This document shows positions 33,225 to 44,650 of a stretch of 64,000 bases of DNA, piece by piece; the first letter of the stretch is position 1; every line of letters begins with the position of its first letter. The notes below the pieces were generated by a model. That model saw only the letters and a list, made by a program, of their open reading frames with translations, did not search any database and was not told the origin of the DNA. This DNA is from Heligmosomoides polygyrus polygyrus. Its lineage: Eukaryota > Nematoda > Chromadorea > Rhabditida > Heligmosomidae. Location: assembly GCA_947396885.1 (NCBI GenBank), contig OX377205.1:76108969-76172968 (forward strand), read 5' to 3'. Made by a program: the position numbers and the translations under genes.

Positions 33225-34055
33225 ATTATGTTCCACCTTTATTGGTTCTATTACTGGACCCTTTACTGAACCCCCTTAGTGTTTCCTTTACTGGCTCCCT
33301 TACTGGTCCCCCCTTGACTGGTCTTTCACTGGTACCCTATTTATTGGTCTCCTTCACTGGACCCCCACCCCTTAAGCGCTCCCCATTGCTGGTCCCACTT
33401 TCACTGGTTCCCCTTTATAGGTGAACCATTTACAGCCCCCTCCCCCCCCCAACCTTCACTGGTCCCCTCTTTATTGTCACCCTTTTCCGGTTCCCCCGTC
33501 ACTGGTCTTCCCCCCCCCCCCACTCTTCGTCGGTCCCTACACTACTGCTTTCACCTTCACTAGACCTGGACTTACTGGTCCCCTCTTCACTGGTCCCCTA
33601 TCCTTCACCGGTCCGCCTTCACTGGACCTCGCCCCACCCTTCACCGGTCCCCATTGCTGGTCCGACCTCCACTGGTATCCCCTTTACTGGTCCCCTCTTC
33701 AATGGTCCCCTTTTATTAGTCAACCCTTTCCCGGTCATTCCTTACTGGACAACCATCTTTCACCGCTCCCCCATTACTGGTCCCACCTTGACTGGTAACA
33801 CGTCTCTGAACCCGAACACCCTTGTGCGACATCGGTGACACCTCATCTCAACCTGGACGTCCTTTGCGCGACATTGGTGGCATGTCTTCTAAACCCAGAC
33901 GACTGTTGAACGACGTCGATAACACCTCTTCTGAACTCGGACGCTTGCTTTCACGACGTCGATGCACATGTTCGGAACTCGGACTCCCTTTGCGTGACAT
34001 TGGCGACACGTCTTCTGACCCCTCTCAACACGACATTGGTGACACCACACAACTA
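33225..34055. repeat. Minisatellites: CACTGGTCCCC array and 63-bp array
   Basis: 33225-33800 consists of degenerate units of about 13-15 bp around TTCACTGGTCCCC. From about 33815 to 34050 a different unit of roughly 63 bp repeats four to five times (CGACATTGGTGACACCTCTTCTGAA type), readable as 21-residue repeats containing RDIGDTSS. Both arrays give long open frames that I regard as repeat artefacts. Confidence 0.7.
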
Positions 34056-34059
34056 TACC

Positions 34060-34790
34060 CTCCACCCCATCCCCAAACTTCCTCCCAACACACTCCTCCA
34101 GCAGTTCTGTGCAAGCAAACAAACACACACAGACAAACGACCATACTCGCTTATATATAGTGGGATCCTCGGATATTCGAATCCGACCGAATAATCCTAG
34201 GATCCGAGGCCCACAAAATTAGCTTATCCGAGTTGTCCAATTGTCCGAAGATTTCCGCTCGGATCCAATGTATAATCGTCAGTATCAGTTGCTACATTCT
34301 AAGAGACGAGCTTTAAAAAAACAGATCCAGAATGTAGCCGTAGTAAAATGTGCTGACGTTTTCTTTCAGTAGTTTGTCACAACACCTATTGCGATAATTC
34401 TTGTGCATGAAGCTGTTTGGTTGGCTTGGAAATGCACTAGCCATCCTACTATAAGAATCGGGTTACAGAGTCAAGCTTCAGCTCAACAGAAGAATCTCAT
34501 TTCAATGGAGGCGAGGCTATTTATGCGTCGAAAAAGACGCGCTTTACGATTAGAATAAAGGAACAGCGAACCATGACAAAACAAAAGGGAGACAAACGCA
34601 ACACAACAACAGCACCATCAAGTAGAGAAGAAGGACAGCATTCTTCGGTTTTTCAGCTCATAAACCTACAACTCCAGTGGCATGGGTAGGTAACGTGCAA
34701 GTGTTCTTAAAATTGCTTCCGACGCAAATAGGCTCGGGTGGGGGTGGGGGTCACTTGTACTCAGCGGTTGTCACCCTGGTGAAAAGGCAA
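34060..34790. other. No gene recognised
   Basis: Only short frames and G-rich simple sequence (GGGTGGGGGTGGGGG near 34738) are seen. Confidence 0.4.
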
Positions 34791-35050
34791 ATGTACAGGT
34801 TGCCTCAAAAAACTGTATACACTGTTTGAAAGGCAATACCTTTGGTAAGGTTCTGAAGAAGTTGAGGACTCATATGGAAGCTTAAGAAAATGGAAATTTT
34901 CTTTATGATCGGTTTGGAATGCGCAGTGCACGTGCCTGAAATTTTGCATTCTACACTCGATTGATCGTGTTTCGTTTAAATGCATGTTATAATTTCTTCA
35001 CGAAGTGGGCTTTGGATTGATTTGTGTTTTTTTTAATTTAAAACTTTAAA

Positions 35051-36376
35051 TCACAAATGGTGGTCCTCTCGACATCTTGGACAGGGACCAAGGATTTTGC
35101 AGGATTTTGAGTTGTGCCCTTCCCTAAAGCATTTCCAGCAAAGCTTTCGTTGGCTGACTTCGTTCCTGCGTTCCTCAGGAGTTGTGAACGTAGTGCAGTA
35201 CTGTGGCGGGTGGACTTCACCACAAAGGCATAGAGGCAATGTCCTCCGATGCGAGCGCAGCTCGATCTGTCGTGACTCGTTTTGTCTTGAAAACCGGTCG
35301 TTGTTTGTATCGTGGGGATATGTTCCGAATAAGGTCGCCGTTGTGAGCTCCGTTGTTTCTTGGAGAGTGATGATCTCGTCAATGGCTTCCGTAATATCTT
35401 TGACTTCGAAGGATATACCGGCAACGGTTTCTTTCCTTATCACAGTGCTACAGATGTGTTCCGTAAATTTTGAGAGGATCATGCGGCGCCATACTCGGTC
35501 CGCATTGAGTGATACACCCGTTTGTTCCGGGTGTATGATCCGTGAGGTAATGGCGGATAGGGTGTCACGACAACTCCTGGGTGTATCGTGAGCACGCGGA
35601 ATTTTTTCGATCTCGTTTATGAGAATATCAGCTATACTTGCCGACCTGTCGTACTGCTTCTTGAGGATGTTGACGGCCCCATAGTACTTGTCCCCTATCA
35701 CGGGTACGTAGGTGATGGATGCTGCAGCTTCGCCTTTGAGAGCCTGCTTCAAGAACAGGAACTTTTCTTGGTCAGTTAAACTGGCATCATTGTGTATAAG
35801 TGCCTGGAATACCGACCAGAAGGCGTTGAACTCTCTGAAGTCCCCTGAGAAGGTTGGAACCTCGAGAAGAGGTCGCCTGAGCGCGACATTGCGTGCTTGT
35901 GAAGGCGCTACCTCACCTGCTGATTCGTAATTATTTCCACTATTGCCAGTAGCCGGCTGTTCACAGCTGGCGGTTTCCTGACAGCTGGCTATTGGTATGG
36001 CTTGTTGAGACAGTTCATCCTTTTTGAAATCCACTTTGTTCTGCCAACGCATGACCGTGATGTCAAGCTCGTATGACTCTGCTTGTAGGTAGTCGTCCAA
36101 ATCCGTCATGAGATTTTCACGCTCTTTTTTGGTAGGTCGTGAGTTTATTGTCTCAATTGCTTCCTTTAAGCAGTTGTCGTGGTACTGCTTGTTGCTCATT
36201 ACCGTTCTCATCAGGTGATTTAGCTGTGCTGTCTTTTCTCTGATGTACTCCTCACAATCCTTCCTTTCTTCCGGGAACACGAATGGCTGGTCCAGACGGT
36301 TGACTTCTGCCTCGCTTGCCTTGATAAGTCCGCAAGCATTCGTCATTTTTGTCGTGTAAACCTGAATTTCTGCCAT
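35051..36376 (-). CDS. BEL/Pao retrotransposon gag, 3'-truncated
   Basis: 441 codons on the minus strand. The N-terminal half is charged and helical. The middle block VPTFSGDFREFNAFWSVFQ and FLKQALKGEA is the DUF1759-type gag core of BEL/Pao elements, which forms the retrotransposon particle. Near the end is a CCHC knuckle, CWKCFREGHNSKSC, followed by CPRCREDHH, the usual BEL arrangement that should continue into protease and reverse transcriptase. Instead the frame meets a TGA supplied by the foldback arm right after DHHL, so the pol region has been lost at a breakpoint near 35055. The frame itself is intact. Confidence 0.85.
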   Translation of the reverse strand: MAEIQVYTTKMTNACGLIKASEAEVNRLDQPFVFPEERKDCEEYIREKTAQLNHLMRTVMSNKQYHDNCLKEAIETINSRPTKKERENLMTDLDDYLQAESYELDITVMRWQNKVDFKKDELSQQAIPIASCQETASCEQPATGNSGNNYESAGEVAPSQARNVALRRPLLEVPTFSGDFREFNAFWSVFQALIHNDASLTDQEKFLFLKQALKGEAAASITYVPVIGDKYYGAVNILKKQYDRSASIADILINEIEKIPRAHDTPRSCRDTLSAITSRIIHPEQTGVSLNADRVWRRMILSKFTEHICSTVIRKETVAGISFEVKDITEAIDEIITLQETTELTTATLFGTYPHDTNNDRFSRQNESRQIELRSHRRTLPLCLCGEVHPPQYCTTFTTPEERRNEVSQRKLCWKCFREGHNSKSCKILGPCPRCREDHHL

Positions 36377-36624
36377 CTTTGTTGCTTCCGGCGCGTCGTC
36401 CCAAAGTTTATCAGTAAACTTTGAATTTTACTTCATTAGGTCCGAAGTAGAAGTCTCTTCCTGCCACGCGGGACTTTTCGCTGCTCTTCTGGCTTCCTCA
36501 GGTGGAGTAGGCGCAGTTGGCGAACGTTTCTCTCTCGGCTCCTCAGGTGAGGTGTAACCAATGAAAACTGTCGTTTTTTAATCTTTTTTCAATGAAATGG
36601 AAAAAAGAATTTATTTGCTTCCTG

Positions 36625-38000
36625 GTTTCTCGTGAGAGAAAGCTAAAGGAAGGCTTTTAAAGTACCCCTGGTTCCCTGAAGGAACGCTTAATGGAGTTCT
36701 TTTTCGAAGAATTTGTTTCCCTAGCGGTGGAAACAAAATTCAATCGCTTCTTGGATTCTCCTGAAGAGAAGCCGTAGGAAGACTTGAAAAGATTTCCTGG
36801 TTCCCTGAAGGAACGCTTATGGAATTCTTTTTAAAGAGAAACCTGTTTCATTAGCGGTGGAAACAAAGGTTGATTGCTTCCTGAGTTCTCCTGAAGAGAA
36901 GCCGTTGGAAGACTTGAAAAGATTTCCTGGTTCCCTGAAGGAACGCTTATGCAATTCTTTTTTGAAGATTTTGTTTCCCTAGCGGTGGAAACAAAAATCA
37001 ATCGCTTCCTGGATTCTCCTGAAGAGAAGCCGTTGGAAGACTTGAAAAGATCTCTTGGTCCCCTGAAGGAACGCTTATTGAGCTCTTTTAAAGAGAACCC
37101 TGTTTCCCTAGCGGTGGAAGCAAAGGTTGATCGCTTCCTGGGTTCTCCTGAAGAGAACGCCGGGGGAAGTCTTCTATGATCTCCTGGTTCCCTGAAGGAA
37201 CGCTTAATGGAGTTCTTTTTCGAAGAATTTGTTTCCCTAGCGGTGGAAACAAAATTCAATCGCTTCCTGGATTCTCCTGAAGAGAAGCCGTAGGAAGACT
37301 TGAAAAGATTTCCTGGTTCCCTGAAGGAACGCTTATGCAATTCTTTTTTGAAGATTTTGTTTCCCTAGCGGTGGAAACAAAAATCAATCGCTTCCTGGAT
37401 TCTCCTGAAGAGAAGCCGTTGGAAGACTTGAAAAGATCTCTTGGTCCCCTGAAGGAACGCTTATTGAGCTCTTTTAAAGAGAACCCTGTTTCCCTAGCGG
37501 TGGAAGCAAAGGTTGATCGCTTCCTGGGTTCTCCTGAAGAGAACGCCGGGGGAAGTCTTCTAAGATCTCCTGGTTCCCTGAAGGAACGCTTAATGGAGTT
37601 CTTTTTTGACGAATTTGTTTCCCTAGCGGTGGAAACAAAATTCAATCGCTTCCTGGATTCTCCTGAAGAGAAGCCGTAGGAAGACTTGAAAAGATTTCCT
37701 GGTTCCCTGAAGGAACGCTTATGGAATTCTTTTTTGAAGATTTTGTTTCCCTAGCGGTGGAAACAAAAATCAATCGCTTCCTGGATTCTCCTGAAGAGAA
37801 GCCGTTGGAAGACTTGAAAAGATCTCTTGGTCCCCTGATGGAACGCTTATTGAGCTCTTTTAAAGAGAACCCCGTTTCCCTAGCGGTGGAAACAAAGGTT
37901 GATCGCTTCCTGGGTTCTCCTGAAGAGAACGCCGGGGGAAGTCTTCTAAGATCTCCTGGTTCCCTGAAGGAACGCTTACTGGAGTTCTTATTTGCCGTCT
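36625..38000. repeat. Higher-order tandem repeat in the BEL leader
   Basis: Eleven or so monomers of about 128-131 bp are arranged in 386-bp higher-order units; the same start ATG context recurs at 36949, 37335 and 37721. Each monomer holds three small hairpins in fixed order: GTTCC-CTGAA-GGAAC, GTTTCC-CTAGCGGT-GGAAAC and TTCTC-CTGAA-GAGAA. Both strands are open for long distances: plus with 43-residue repeats containing SLAVETKINRFLDSPEEKP, minus with KRSFREPGDLFKSS and FVSTARET. The array lies between the primer-binding site and gag of the minus-strand retroelement, where a leader is normally short and unique. Confidence 0.8.
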
Positions 38001-38035
38001 GTCTCTCACTGGGAGAGCTAGCGCAGAGGCAATTG

Positions 38036-38066
38036 GCGTGGGTTTGAAACCACGGTCGATGCACCA
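38036..38066 (-). promoter_or_regulatory. Primer-binding site complementary to a tRNA 3' end
   Basis: On the minus strand a TGGTGCATCGACC stretch follows the LTR after a 3-base gap. Read on the plus strand, this is ...GGTTTGAAACCACGGTCGATGCACCA, here split in words: GGTTTGAAACC then ACGGTCGATGCACCA. That looks like a T-arm plus acceptor strand ending in CCA, so pairing to the tRNA could extend well past the usual 18 nt. The tRNA identity is not assigned. Confidence 0.5.
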
Positions 38067-38069
38067 ATT

Positions 38070-38461
38070 TGGTGGTTCACCAACGGATGCGTCTGTAGCG
38101 AATTGTAATAAGTGTTTATTACTTTACAACTATCAGAGCACAACACAAACAATAATTCACAGCAGTTTATATAGGGAATTTCTAGGGGAGGAGCATAGAA
38201 GCATGACATATATTGCTCAGCTCAGGTTGATAACCGCTAGACTTAAAAGGGTGTACCGCGGCTAGAGTGTAGTATTTGTGCATTATCTTATTTACCTTCT
38301 TGCGGTATCGTCAGATCATACCAGTGGATGCTATGCAACGGTGCTTATCTTATATTGTTCACCTAAATGCGTTATCATTCATTCCTATTTGTTCTTATTA
38401 TGATATAATGGGATAACACCACACATTTATAGATGTAGACCCTAGTTGGGTATTCACAACA
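38070..38461 (-). repeat. 5' LTR of the BEL/Pao element (solo end)
   Basis: On the minus strand it begins TGTTGTGAATACCC and ends ...ACCACCA, giving the standard TG...CA boundaries over 392 bp. No second copy is present below the gag gene, consistent with loss of the 3' half. The flank 38462-38466 (CTACT) is the expected position of a target duplication, but its partner is gone. Confidence 0.55.
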
Positions 38462-40032
38462 CTACTGCTTCCGAAAAAGGCGGGGTATCCTAAAAAATGC
38501 AGATGCTACTTGAAAGATTCCAACATTGCTACTAGTGAAGCTCTTGATGATGTTTGAGACTCATACGAAAGGTTAGGGTAACGAGATTTCGTGGCATGTA
38601 AACAGTCAAGATTGCACTATGTCTCCTTCATAAGCCTTGCATTTCAGACTCGATTGATTGTGCATGGGCTGAATGCTTGTTGTCTTGTTACTACTTATCA
38701 GTTTTACCTATGCTGTGCTTCTTTTACCCTTTAGAACTTGAAAATCACGTAAAAGGCACGTGACATAAGAGTTTATTAATTGCACAACTTAGATCAGAGC
38801 AGGATCCCCATTTTCCAAGACGGATTCTGTGGAGTGATGAAGCAACATTCAAGATGAATGGGGAGGTTAATTGGCATAGCTACAGCTACTGGGTGACGGA
38901 AAACGTTAAAAGAAACACAACACAGGTTAATCTGGTAAAGTAGTAACAAGGCTGTAACAAGCATTCGGCCCATGCACAACTAATCGAGTCTGAAATGCAA
39001 GATTTCAGACGGAGGCATAGCGCAATCTTGCCTATTTACACGTCACAGAAATGTCGTTACCCTGTGCTTTCCCATGAGACTTAAAGGTCCTCAAAAGCTT
39101 CACTAGCAGCAAGGTTAAAAATTCCTGATTATTTTTTAGGATACCCTGCATTTTTAGGAAGCAATCGTGTGATTTGAAGCTTTAAATTTTAGAAGTAGCA
39201 CAAATCAATTCAAACAACCACTTTGTAAAGAACGGCGGTTGATTGTGCAGGATCTGAATGCTTGTTACAATCTTGTTACTACTTTACCAGATTATAACAA
39301 GTATTCAAGCGAAACACAATCAATCGAGTGTAAAATGCAAGGTTTTTGACGGGAGCATGGCGCAATCCACACCGTTCAGACCAGAAAATTTGTGTCTTTA
39401 AGCTTTTATATGGGCCTTTAACTTCTTTAGTTTCTTTACTGTGAGAAGAGTTATTATCTTTCAAAGAGTGTATACATTTTTTGAGACACTCTGTATGTCC
39501 AATTACATCAGAAATGGCCTACTTCAGTTGACCATAGGGGTAGAAGACACCAATGTTGCAAAAAATTTCTGGTTTCTCGAACAGCACAAAACGTTGTGTA
39601 GGGCAGGTCTACATGGTGACCCCACCCCCTCCCCCTCACCCTTCCCGAGCCTATTTGCGCTTTGTTTCCTTCCCAACATGCGGAATTATTTGTGCTCTGG
39701 TTCTCAAGCGTAGTTCATGTTTTGGCAGTTAAAGAAGTAGTCGTTCGTTGCTGGAGCATTTGTAGCAAAAGTAGAAAGGGCTGTAGCTTAAAGCGTCGAT
39801 GGGAAAGTAGTCAACTCATGTCGCATATGCTATTCTTCGTCGAGAAAGATTATGTGAGAAAGAATTGCTGCAGAAGGCAGCTAAAAGAATTTTTGGAGCG
39901 TCATGTACGAGCAAATTTCCAAAACATTTCAAAAGTTGCAGACACGTGTCGCGAATGAAGACTAGTGAGGTCTCTTTTTTTGTAGAAAACTTCCGGCCAC
40001 TGAAAACTCGTATCATAAGTACTAACGTGCTC

Positions 40033-40310
40033 GTGTAGCGGAGTCGAAAAAGGTGCCAGCTGTGGCGTGCACCCGATACCAGGTTCTTGGTTGATTTCCC
40101 GCTCAGGCCGACCAAGCCTTCCATCCTTCCGGTGTTGGTGGATTGGTACCAGCCTTGTCTGAAAAGGATAAAGCGCTGATTTGTTCATCGGCCAGCCACA
40201 AGTCATTGTATGGCCAAGTACGCACCTCCACGACGTCCGTGGCAGTAGAATGCGTGGCGCACCCCGAAAGGGACTGAGTAACGCCGTACTTTATCCTTTA
40301 TGTCTTTGTC
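40033..40310 (+). repeat. SINE-1 copy, plus orientation
   Basis: Head GTGTAGCGGAGTCG (A-box-like), then GATACCAGGTTCTTGGTTGATTTC (decayed B-box), a shared body with GACCAAGCCTTCCATCC and CAAGTCATTGTATGGCCAA, and a tail CTTTATCCTTTATG. Confidence 0.7.
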
Positions 40311-40857
40311 ATACCATAAACTATACAGCAGCGATGCCAGACATTAGAACGAATTACTACGGAAATCACAGCACAGTTTTACCTGCGTCCATCAAGGAAT
40401 ATTTGCTTAATGCACTCACTGCACAGCTATTTACCACTTTTTTCGTGGATTTCTGGGTGAAAATATAGGGGTGAATAAACGACAAAAACACCGCCGCTAT
40501 GAAGCCAAGAACTTCATTGAAATCGAACATTGACTATAGTAAAAAAATGGTTTCAAAGAGTTACCTCACGTGTTGCAAACTATTCTTATTTACAGAGTTC
40601 AAATCTAACTCCCTTCAAATAGAGTTTATATGTGAAAAGTTGAGCTATCAAGCACACTATCAAGCGCACAAGATTCCTTCAGAATTTGTCATTTTAAGCT
40701 ATGGAATGATTAAACAACGAGCACCGGTGCTCAACCGCTGCAAGCGGATGCCATAATTCTTTGATATGAACTCATGGGAGACTATTGAAATAAATAACCC
40801 TAGTCACAGTGGGCTTTAAACTTTGTAGTTTGTTTGTAGCTAAATTATTAAGTTTCT

Positions 40858-41145
40858 GTGCGCCTGTAACGCAGTCGGAGGAGGTGCCGGCTGTTGCGTG
40901 TAACCGATACCAGGTTCCTGGTTCGAATTTCTCGCCCAGGGCAGCCAAGCCTTCCATCCCTCCGGGGTCGGTGAATTAGTATCAGACTTCTCTGTGAAGG
41001 AAAGAGCGCTGACTTGTTCATCGACTGGCCACTGCAAGTCATTGTATGGCTAAATAAGCATTCACTTCGACTCCACGACATCCCGCAGAAGTAGAATGCG
41101 TGGCGCATCCCGAAAGGGGTCAAGTAGCGCCGCCCTTTACATTTA
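40858..41145 (+). repeat. SINE-1, best-preserved tRNA-derived copy
   Basis: The head has TGTAACGCAGTCGGAGG (A-box consensus TRGYNNANNNGG) and, about 45 bp on, CCTGGTTCGAATTTC (B-box GGTTCGANNCC), the internal polymerase III promoter of a tRNA. A 200-bp non-tRNA body follows (CAAGTCATTGTATGGC, GAAGTAGAATGCGTGGCGCATCC), then a CCTTTACATTTATTATTT tail. At least eight copies of the family are in this window. SINEs of this type move using a partner LINE; the RTE copies here are candidates (inference). Confidence 0.75.
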
Positions 41146-43060
41146 TTATTTACTAAATTATGAAATTTCCAAGTGTCTTGGTTGGACCGCTGTAGTCCTT
41201 TGCAGACGGCTGATATTTCCTTCGCACTCTACAGAAACAACACTTGGCAATACAAAGCAGCTTACACAGGGCTAAGACTAATAATCGACATTAGTTCACG
41301 GATAATCTAAGGAAACGTCGATCTTATACAGTGTTCCGCTAACAAAGTGCTTCGAGGAATCCCTGAATGAGGAATCCTCTTGTCAACAAGACGAGGAAGG
41401 ACTCCAGCGAAAAGATCCGCACTCAAGAAGAGGTGCTTCAGGCGGCAGGAAGAGAAGTGAAGGTCGGAAAGGCGGCTGCCACTGATTTGTTTCCAAGCGG
41501 GAAATGAAAGAGCTCAGACACTGTGTAGTACCATGGCTGACGCAGTTCCGCATCAGTGCTACAGTGCAAGGTAAGACAGGTATGGGATGACTGGAAAAAC
41601 ATCACTTGAGTCCCGATATTCAAGCAGAAAGGGGACGATTCCGAGTGCTCCACAGGCGCCGAGTCGCGGCTCGCCATACGCTACCTGTGTTGGAATGCAA
41701 TGTTCTAATTCAGTATACGAGCATCATGACCGTCATGTTGTGCAAAAACGGAGACGTCCACGACATTAGTGTTACCTGAAACGGAGCAAGGAGTTGCATG
41801 AAGAGTAGGAACTTCTTGAATGCGAAGTCCTTTTAAGCAAAGTGACAGCGGATATGTCTTAACTTTCCGGATTTAATTGGAAATGTGCTTCTGAATCAAA
41901 CATTAGCTTTTTAAAGCTAGCTACACGGAAGGTTTACGTGATATTTATAGGAAAATAGCTCTAAAACATCAAAATATGTTTGGGGTTCGAGTGGCCCAGA
42001 AGAGGCAGCGATGGCGCAAGAATTGGATGAACCTCAATTCTGGTTTTAATACACATACTCCTTCTCAAATTAAGTGGATACATTATCTGGGATGTATGGG
42101 GATGGGATACCTGTTCAAAATCTGCTGTTTTAGTTGTCTTAAACTGTTCTAGGTCGAATTGCTTTCTGTGTTTACTGTGCATTCCTGTACATTCGTAGGT
42201 GTTTCCACGAAGTTCTTTGTGAACAGAATTACCAAGGTTGAAAATTCAGGGAGTTCGGCTTTTCTTCTTGTACTGAAAACGTCATCGGCCTTTGATTGAA
42301 ATAGCACGTCACCTCCAGCACTTTGTCGCTGGTTTCGGGTACTATGTACTGTTCCTTCTCGTTATAAACCCCGGGGTAGACGCGACTCTCGGTACAACAC
42401 AGAATTTTTCGTCAAGCGGCCAGCTTACCGAGAGTTTATGCCAACACAAACCATCTCCGGTTAAGACGCGTCGGATATAACACTGCTCCCGATTCTGAGA
42501 GAAACTCTGCATTCAAAGGCACTCCCGTTATAAGGCGACTGGGGATAAGTTCCGACTCAGAAAATGAAGACGAACAAGATGCTGACTGCGTTTGTGATCA
42601 GATCTACCATTCTTCTGCCTCGTTCACAGTCATGAGCGACAATTGTGCGACAAAGTACCAGAGATGCATATCGACGTTTTCCATACGTGAGGGGCTCATA
42701 AAGCTGTGTTCATAGTCAGCAATTCGTCGAGCTTATTGTATGTGAACCGGTAATCATTGGAAGCCGCCGTATGTTGTAAGATCTTGTCTTTCAGGAACTA
42801 CACGAGGATGTTGAATCACACCCAGGGACTAGATTTATCAACCGCTTACCGGCCGGTATCGGTATAACTGTTATCGCATCTGTACCTCTGTACCTCTTTG
42901 TATCACGTGCAACGTAGGGCGATATGGTGAATCTGCCGTGAGAGGATACCGGCGGCATCGCTGATGAATGTGACGCCAGATAACTCAGGATATTAGATTT
43001 TTCAAGGCACTAGTTTTCACATTTGTTTCAAGCCTGGAAAGGCCAGTATAGAGGCTGCAT
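41145..43060. other. No gene recognised
   Basis: Frames of 60-80 codons occur on both strands, for example minus 41677-41438 following a weak acceptor, but no domain or exon chain can be supported. Confidence 0.35.
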
Positions 43061-43063
43061 GCT

Positions 43064-43140
43064 GTTGCATGATGTTTTGTTGCTATCAAAAGTCTCCCGC
43101 TAGCCGGGACCCGAACCGGCACTCTCTGCGACTCGAGCAG
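43064..43140 (-). repeat. SINE-2 fragment, minus orientation
   Basis: On the minus strand GCCGGTTCGGGTCCCGG (B-box) is followed by TTTTGATAGCAACAAAACATC, the tail seen at 12190-12300 and 59560-59595. Confidence 0.5.
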
Positions 43141-43373
43141 GATGTTAGCCAATTACACCAACAGCTGATTGATGGCACCAAACATCCCAAACTCACGAAA
43201 TGAGTTCTGAGAGGCCACTGCAACGAGGAAGTCAATGTTGCGTGGGTTAAACAGCGGTGGGCAAATATCCCACTCGGAATACACAGCGAGTGGGTCTCGA
43301 CTTTCCCAAGCTTCGATCGCAGCAACTGTAGGAGTTAGTGAAGTCTCCACTACCGGGTTCGAGGCAATCTTAT

Positions 43374-43935
43374 CAGGATTCCTATAGTTGAGTCAAGAAA
43401 ACGAAGGACGTCTGACTCCGTGTCCACCTATTCGACTCTACCGTTCTTCCTGCCCTAACCTACGCCTCAGAGACCTGGGCAATACGAAAGCAGAATGAAC
43501 ACGCGCAGCATGGAATCGAGAGGACGATACTCGGATTGACACGACTCACGCAAATGAGAGAAGGCCTCCGGAGTTCCGAGCTTCGCCGACGTTCGAAGAT
43601 CAGAGACGCTGTCGCGTGGGCCAAGTTGTCGAAAATTAGGTGGGCCAGCCACGTAATGCGCTTCGCAGACACTCGCTGGACGAGAGCCGTTACCGACTGG
43701 ATTCCGCGGGATGTCAAGAGAACACCAGGACGCCCATCAACGCGTTCATCGGACTTCTTCGTGAAGGCCCTGAGCGACCGACATGACGCTCTTCGTGTCT
43801 CTCGAGCGAGGAGGATCCATTGGAGCACTCTGGCACGCGAGAGGGACGAATGGAGACGCTGCTGGCGCACGCTATGTAGAGCAAGTCGATGATCAACGGA
43901 TGACAGGTGATACAGGTGATACAGGTGATAGCTGA
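43374..43935 (+). mobile_element. RTE-type LINE 3' end, fragment 1
   Basis: Plus-strand frame(s) read VLPALTYASETWA, then ERTILGLTRL, EGLRSSELRRRSKI, WAGH-like IRWASHVMRF, and end with RCWRTLCRASR. This is the conserved region after the reverse transcriptase domain in RTE elements. The 3' end is a short tandem tail of ACAGGTGAT repeated three times (43903-43930), as is usual for RTE. It is 5'-truncated and has at least one stop near its start. Confidence 0.75.
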
Positions 43936-44650
43936 GTCACTTCCTAGATGATTACAGGAAGCGGCAATCTTGGCTCGCGGGGACGCGACATTCGACGACG
44001 GTACGGACCTGTGGAGAGGCTCGCCACCAGGCCTCTTGCCCCTGCACGACTTCAGCTCCTGCCCCACGGCCCCGACCCCATCGGCCAATTCCACCGACAG
44101 TGCCTGTATCACATACTTATGAAGTCCTCAATAAACTGTCGTCTCGATGTCGTGTTCTCGACCATGGTCACATGATACACTCAGCTAATTCTATAACCTC
44201 ATGGTCAGTTTGCTCATGGTTAGATTTTCTGTTGAACACATCTCCAACTTATCTATTTTCTTCGTTATAGCACACACTACGTATTTGTCCTAACTGTAAT
44301 TATTACACTGAGAGGTAATGGCAGGGGCTGCACTAACGTTTCACGGCTATTCTATGCTTTTACGTTGTCTTCGTGGTCACATAATTCGCAATTATTCAAT
44401 TTTTGTATGCGATTTCAGATAAATTTATCAAAAAAAGAGTGCAAAAAAGGTCTGCTCCGTTTATCACGCGACTCGCATTATAACGCTGATTTTCTCCGCT
44501 CCCTTAAACGCGCTGTAGCGAGAGGGAACTGTAAATGTCTTTGTGCGAATGAACACACACGTGCATGCAAACGTTTATCGGCCATTGTAACACTAAGGAA
44601 TGGCGCGCTACATGTTGTTGAGCAATGTCAGACTGGGAGCCCAAAGTCGT

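Larger units (their letters stand above)
34796..39493. mobile_element. Foldback transposon interrupted by a BEL/Pao fragment
   Basis: TA duplications are at 34794-34795 and 39494-39495, and both ends read CAG..TG.CTCAAAAAA. The left outer arm is 34796-35055. After the retroelement (35056-38461) the same foldback sequence resumes (ACTGCTTCCGAAAAAGG, matching the uninterrupted form) and continues through an inner inverted-repeat element (about 38487-39148), with a transposase fragment FKMNGEVNWHSYSYW at about 38770-38910, and then the right outer arm to 39493. It is the same family as 6649-7871. Confidence 0.7.

Noticed and set aside
33161..33798. Proline/serine/leucine-rich frames as a secreted protein
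   Set aside because: Pure translation of a CACTGGTCCCC minisatellite.
36949..38047. Long plus-strand frames with LAVETK repeats as a repeat protein gene
   Set aside because: They arise from the tandem array. Both strands are open, frames stop at unit variants, and there is no promoter or splice context.
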